From assembly GCF_000974445.1 (NCBI RefSeq), contig NZ_BBOJ01000012.1, forward strand, positions 62,001-126,000: 64,000 nucleotides of DNA, written 5' to 3'. Each line of letters starts with the position of its first letter. Position 1 is the stretch's first letter. Origin of the DNA: Lentzea aerocolonigenes. GTDB taxonomy: Bacteria; Actinomycetota; Actinomycetes; Mycobacteriales; Pseudonocardiaceae. Made by a program: the position numbers and the translations under genes. This document shows positions 61,213 through 64,000 of this stretch, one piece after another. The notes under the pieces were generated by a model. The model saw nothing but the letters and a program-made list of their open reading frames with translations, made no database searches and was not told where the DNA came from.

Positions 61213-61249
61213 GGGCCCGTTCGCCGGCAGGGTGTGGCGAATCGGGCCC
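61213..61249. terminator. Strong hairpin after the desaturase gene
   Basis: GGGCCCG/CGGGCCC and TTCGCC/GGCGAA form a 13-base stem with one bulged T. It lies about 70 bases beyond the minus-strand desaturase stop and just upstream of the peptidase gene. Confidence 0.65.
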
Positions 61250-61318
61250 GTCAAACGGATCTCACCGGATCTGGTGGCGAAGCCGGTACGGCCGAAAGGT
61301 CTGGACAATTACCAGTTG

Positions 61319-62431
61319 TCAGGCGGCGACGAGCTCGCGCTCGCGGTCCGGCGTCTTGACCTTCTTGTTCGGCAGCGACAGGCGGAAGACCTTGTGCCAC
61401 GCGGAGAAAACCTGCTTGGGCAGCGGCCCGGTGACGTAGTCCAGCTCGTACTTCTCGAACAGCGCCCGCACCTTGACCGCGACCTCGGCGTAGCGGTTGC
61501 TCGGCAGGTCCGGGAAGAGGTGGTGCTCGATCTGGTGCGACAGGTTGCCGGTCATGAAGTGCATGGCCTTGCTGCCGCTGATGTTCGCGGAGCCCATCAT
61601 CTGGCGCAGGTACCACTGGCCGCGGGTCTCGCCCTTGATGGACCGGCGCTCGAAGACCTGCACGCCCTCGGGGAAGTGCCCGCACATGATCACCGAGTGG
61701 GACCAGAGGTTGCGGATGATGTTCGCGGTGAACGTCGCCGCGAGCGTGGTGAGGAACGACGGGCCCGACAGCAGCGGGTGGATCACGTAGTCCTTGAGCA
61801 CCTGCTTGCGGATCTTGCGGCCCACGGCCTTGGCCCGCGCGCGGAACTCGGGGTTCTTGCGGCGGCGCTTGTGCAGGTTCTTGCCGAGCTCCAGGTCGTA
61901 CGCGGCGATGCCGTACTCGAAGAAGCAGGCGTTGATGAAGTTCCACAGCGGCTGGCCGAGGTGGATCGGGTGCCACTTCTGGTCCTCGTCGACGCGCATG
62001 ATGCCGTAGCCGAGGTCGTTGTCCTTGCCGATCACGTTGGTGTACTTGTGGTGCAGCTCGTTGTGCGAGTGCTTCCACTGGTCGGCGGGCGAGACGTGGT
62101 CCCAGTCCCAGGTGGTGGAGTGGATCTTCGGGTCGCGCATCCAGTCCCACTGGCCGTGCAGGATGTTGTGGCCGATCTCCATGTTGTCCATGATCTTCGC
62201 CACGGACAGGCCGGCGGTGCCGACGATCCAGGCAGGCGGGAAGATCGAGAACAGCAGGATGCCGCGGCTGACCAGCTCGAGCTTGCGCTGCGCCGAGATC
62301 ACCTTGCGGATGTAGGCGGCGTCCTTCTCACCTCGGCTGGCGATCACCTCGTCGCGGATCGCGTCCAGCTCGCGGCCGAGCTCCTCGATCTGCTCGGCGG
62401 TGAGGTGAGCGGTGGGGTCGATGGCGGTCAT
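61319..62431 (-). CDS. Acyl-CoA/fatty-acid delta-9 desaturase (DesA3-like)
   Basis: 370 residues from the ATG at 62431. Three histidine boxes for the di-iron centre are visible: GHNILHGQW, HSHNELHHKY and HQIEHHLFPDLP. Two hydrophobic hairpins flank them. It resembles the mycobacterial stearoyl-CoA desaturase DesA3, a membrane enzyme that makes oleate for lipids. The reductase encoded just upstream, which begins the operon, supplies electrons. Confidence 0.93.
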   Translation of the reverse strand: MTAIDPTAHLTAEQIEELGRELDAIRDEVIASRGEKDAAYIRKVISAQRKLELVSRGILLFSIFPPAWIVGTAGLSVAKIMDNMEIGHNILHGQWDWMRDPKIHSTTWDWDHVSPADQWKHSHNELHHKYTNVIGKDNDLGYGIMRVDEDQKWHPIHLGQPLWNFINACFFEYGIAAYDLELGKNLHKRRRKNPEFRARAKAVGRKIRKQVLKDYVIHPLLSGPSFLTTLAATFTANIIRNLWSHSVIMCGHFPEGVQVFERRSIKGETRGQWYLRQMMGSANISGSKAMHFMTGNLSHQIEHHLFPDLPSNRYAEVAVKVRALFEKYELDYVTGPLPKQVFSAWHKVFRLSLPNKKVKTPDRERELVAA

Positions 62432-62498
62432 GTAGCTCGCTTTCGGGGGACCAGTGGCTGGGGGTCGGGCCACTTCGCGGGAGGAGGAAGGTCTGTGG

Positions 62499-63554
62499 TC
62501 AGCGTTCGAGTTCGCACGGGCCGGCGGCGGCGGACACGCAGGTCTGCACCAGCACGCCCGGCTCGGCCTCGGTGATCTCGCCGGTGCGCAGGTCGCGGAC
62601 GGCACCCGCCTTGAGCGGCGTGCTGCAGCCGAAGCAGATGCCCATGCGGCACCCGGACGGCATGAGCACACCGGCGGCCTCGCCGACGTCCAGCAACGGC
62701 GTGGCGCCGTCCGCGTCGACGGTCTTGCCGGTGGTGCCGAACGTGACCTCGCCACCGTCTCCGGCGACGACGATGGTGGGGCGGAAGCGTTCGGTGTGCA
62801 GGCGCTCGGCGATGCCGTTGGCCGCCCAGTGGGCCTCGGCGGCGTCGAGCATGCCGGTCGGCCCGCAGGCCCACGTCTCGCGCTCGGCCCAGTCGGGCAC
62901 CAGCTCGTGGAGCCGGGCGACGTCGAGCATGCCGTCGGTGTCGGTGTGCAGCTCGACCAGGCGGAGGCTCTTGTCGGCGACCAGGTCGTGCAGGTCGTTG
63001 CGGAAGATGACGTCCTGCTTGCGCGGCGCGGAGTGGACCATCACGACGTCCTCGAGCTGGGCGTCGCGCAGCATGCCCATCACGGGGGTGATGCCGCTGC
63101 CCGCCGTCAGGTAGAGGACCTTCGCGGGCTTGGTCTTGGGCAGCACGAACTCGCCGGTCGCCTGGTCGAGCTGGATCACGGTGCCCGGCTTCGCGTGCCG
63201 GACCAGGTGGTTGCTGACCTTGCCGTCCGGGATGGCCTTCACGGTGATCGTGATGCGGCCGTCCTGGCGGTTCGTCGGCGATGTCACCGAGTAGGCACGC
63301 CACAGGCGCACGCCGTCGACGTCGACGCCGATCCGGACGTACTGACCGGCCACGTGGCCTCGCCAGCCCTTGCCGGGCCGGATCACGATGGTGGCGGCGT
63401 CCGGGGTCTCCGCGTGCACGGCCTCGATGCGTCCTCGCAGGTCCGCGCCCGCACGAAGCGGGCTGAACAGGTCGAGGTAGTCCGACGGCAGCAGCGGCGT
63501 CGTGACCATTTCCAGCAGTTGCCACGCCCTGCTGCGAAGGGCGGTACTCGTCAT
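62499..63554 (-). CDS. Flavin/2Fe-2S oxidoreductase, desaturase electron donor (Rv3230c-like)
   Basis: 351 residues from the ATG at 63554. Order: FAD domain (RAYSVTSPTN), NADPH domain (LYLTAGSGITPVMGML, WACGPTGMLDAAE) and C-terminal plant-type ferredoxin with the cluster ligands CRMGICFGC and a distal Cys in VQTCVSA. This matches Rv3230c, the NADPH-dependent partner of DesA3. It is first in the two-gene operon, 67 bases before the desaturase. Confidence 0.93.
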   Translation of the reverse strand: MTSTALRSRAWQLLEMVTTPLLPSDYLDLFSPLRAGADLRGRIEAVHAETPDAATIVIRPGKGWRGHVAGQYVRIGVDVDGVRLWRAYSVTSPTNRQDGRITITVKAIPDGKVSNHLVRHAKPGTVIQLDQATGEFVLPKTKPAKVLYLTAGSGITPVMGMLRDAQLEDVVMVHSAPRKQDVIFRNDLHDLVADKSLRLVELHTDTDGMLDVARLHELVPDWAERETWACGPTGMLDAAEAHWAANGIAERLHTERFRPTIVVAGDGGEVTFGTTGKTVDADGATPLLDVGEAAGVLMPSGCRMGICFGCSTPLKAGAVRDLRTGEITEAEPGVLVQTCVSAAAGPCELER

Positions 63555-63620
63555 GACTCCAGCTTGATGCGCCTCAGGGCGTAAAGTCCTGTCCGCAGGA
63601 CGTGAATTTGGCCAGCCGAA

Positions 63621-63637
63621 TTGTTCGCAGGGAACAA
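63621..63637. promoter_or_regulatory. Inverted repeat at the PucR-type gene start
   Basis: TTGTTC and GAACAA are arranged around GCAGG, ending three bases before the GTG at 63641, inside the 86-base divergent region with the reductase gene. GTCCTG/CAGGAC at 63586-63601 is a second short inverted repeat. Either could be an operator for the adjacent regulator. Confidence 0.4.
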
Positions 63638-63640
63638 AAC

Positions 63641-64000
63641 GTGAGTCACGCAATGCAGAGGGCCACCGAATTGGCCCTCGATGAGACGACGGTCACCGCG
63701 TTGAGGTCGGTGCTGAAGCAGACCGCCGACGAGGTGGTGCAGGCCATCATCGACGAGGTGCCGAGCTATGCCAACGCCCTTTCCGGGCGCATGGGTGGCA
63801 CTATCCGCCGTGCCGTTCGCACGGCGCTCGGACACTACTTGGATCTCGCTGGAGGCACAGCCACGGGCGGCGACGCCAGTGACGCGGCGTACGAGCTCGG
63901 CCGCGGCGAGGTGCGGGACGGCCGGTCGATGGACGCCCTGCTCAGCGCCTACCGCGTCGGCGCGCGCGTGGCGTGGCGAGGACTGGCCGCGGGTGCCGTG
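63641..64000 (+). CDS. PucR-type helix-turn-helix regulator (3' partial)
   Basis: The GTG at 63641 opens a frame that runs off the window after 120 codons; an ATG 12 bases later is an alternative start. The visible part, SVLKQTADEVVQAIIDEVPS, LGHYLDLAGG, ELGRGEVRDGRSMDALLSAY and RVGARVAWRGL, is the N-terminal RsbRD/PucR-type helical sensor region common in actinobacteria; the C-terminal HTH_30 lies outside. It diverges from the desaturase/reductase operon and is its likely regulator. Confidence 0.85.
   Translation, partial: MSHAMQRATELALDETTVTALRSVLKQTADEVVQAIIDEVPSYANALSGRMGGTIRRAVRTALGHYLDLAGGTATGGDASDAAYELGRGEVRDGRSMDALLSAYRVGARVAWRGLAAGAV

Overview
The window is high-GC actinobacterial DNA, most like a Pseudonocardiaceae genome of the Lentzea/Saccharothrix type. 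The grounds are frequent GTG starts, many translationally coupled ATGA/GTGA overlaps, abundant NarL-type two-component systems and LuxR regulators, an Arf/sunset-domain pair, a mycothiol-dependent isomerase-family protein, and a DesA3-type desaturase with its reductase. The genus is inferred from style only. No rRNA, tRNA, CRISPR array, integrase or complete insertion sequence was seen.

Layout. 1-2.9 kb: the end of a riboflavin/pterin-like specialised-metabolism cluster (extradiol dioxygenase, GTP cyclohydrolase II, quinone-type oxidoreductase, RibD-like deaminase). 2.9-8.5 kb: Arf-type envelope pair, two secreted serine proteases and a membrane Ser/Thr kinase. 8.5-12.7 kb: alcohol dehydrogenase/thioesterase pair and a large LuxR ATPase regulator with an N-terminal tandem repeat. 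12.9-15.8 kb: a polyester-hydrolase-type cutinase, a DUF5666 protein and a sensor kinase. 15.8-20 kb: a coupled GT39-GT2-GT39 membrane glycosylation operon. 20-25.4 kb: a four-gene secreted/membrane, metal-handling-like operon diverging from a two-component system. 25.4-31.3 kb: a dual-kinase signalling operon, a LuxR regulator and a methyltransferase.

31.4-44.6 kb is an accessory region. It holds a decayed NB-ARC gene; a membrane-anchored periplasmic-binding-type sensor coupled to a P-loop ATPase; a NACHT membrane NTPase with a one-base frameshift just after Walker A; a methyltransferase; a coupled NUDIX / CMP-kinase-like / HIT / alpha-toroid membrane-protein cassette; and then wrecked MarR, DUF418 and ricin-lectin genes. 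This is the best place to look for an undescribed system.

44.7-64 kb returns to ordinary metabolism: secreted GH2 glycosidase with LacI/CebR-like operators, sulfite-oxidase-like protein with its reductase, SDR, enoyl-CoA hydratase, penicillin-acylase-type hydrolase, MacB-type ABC exporter with a divergent two-component system, methyltransferase, CocE-type peptidase, acyl-CoA desaturase with its reductase, and the start of a PucR-type regulator that runs off the end.
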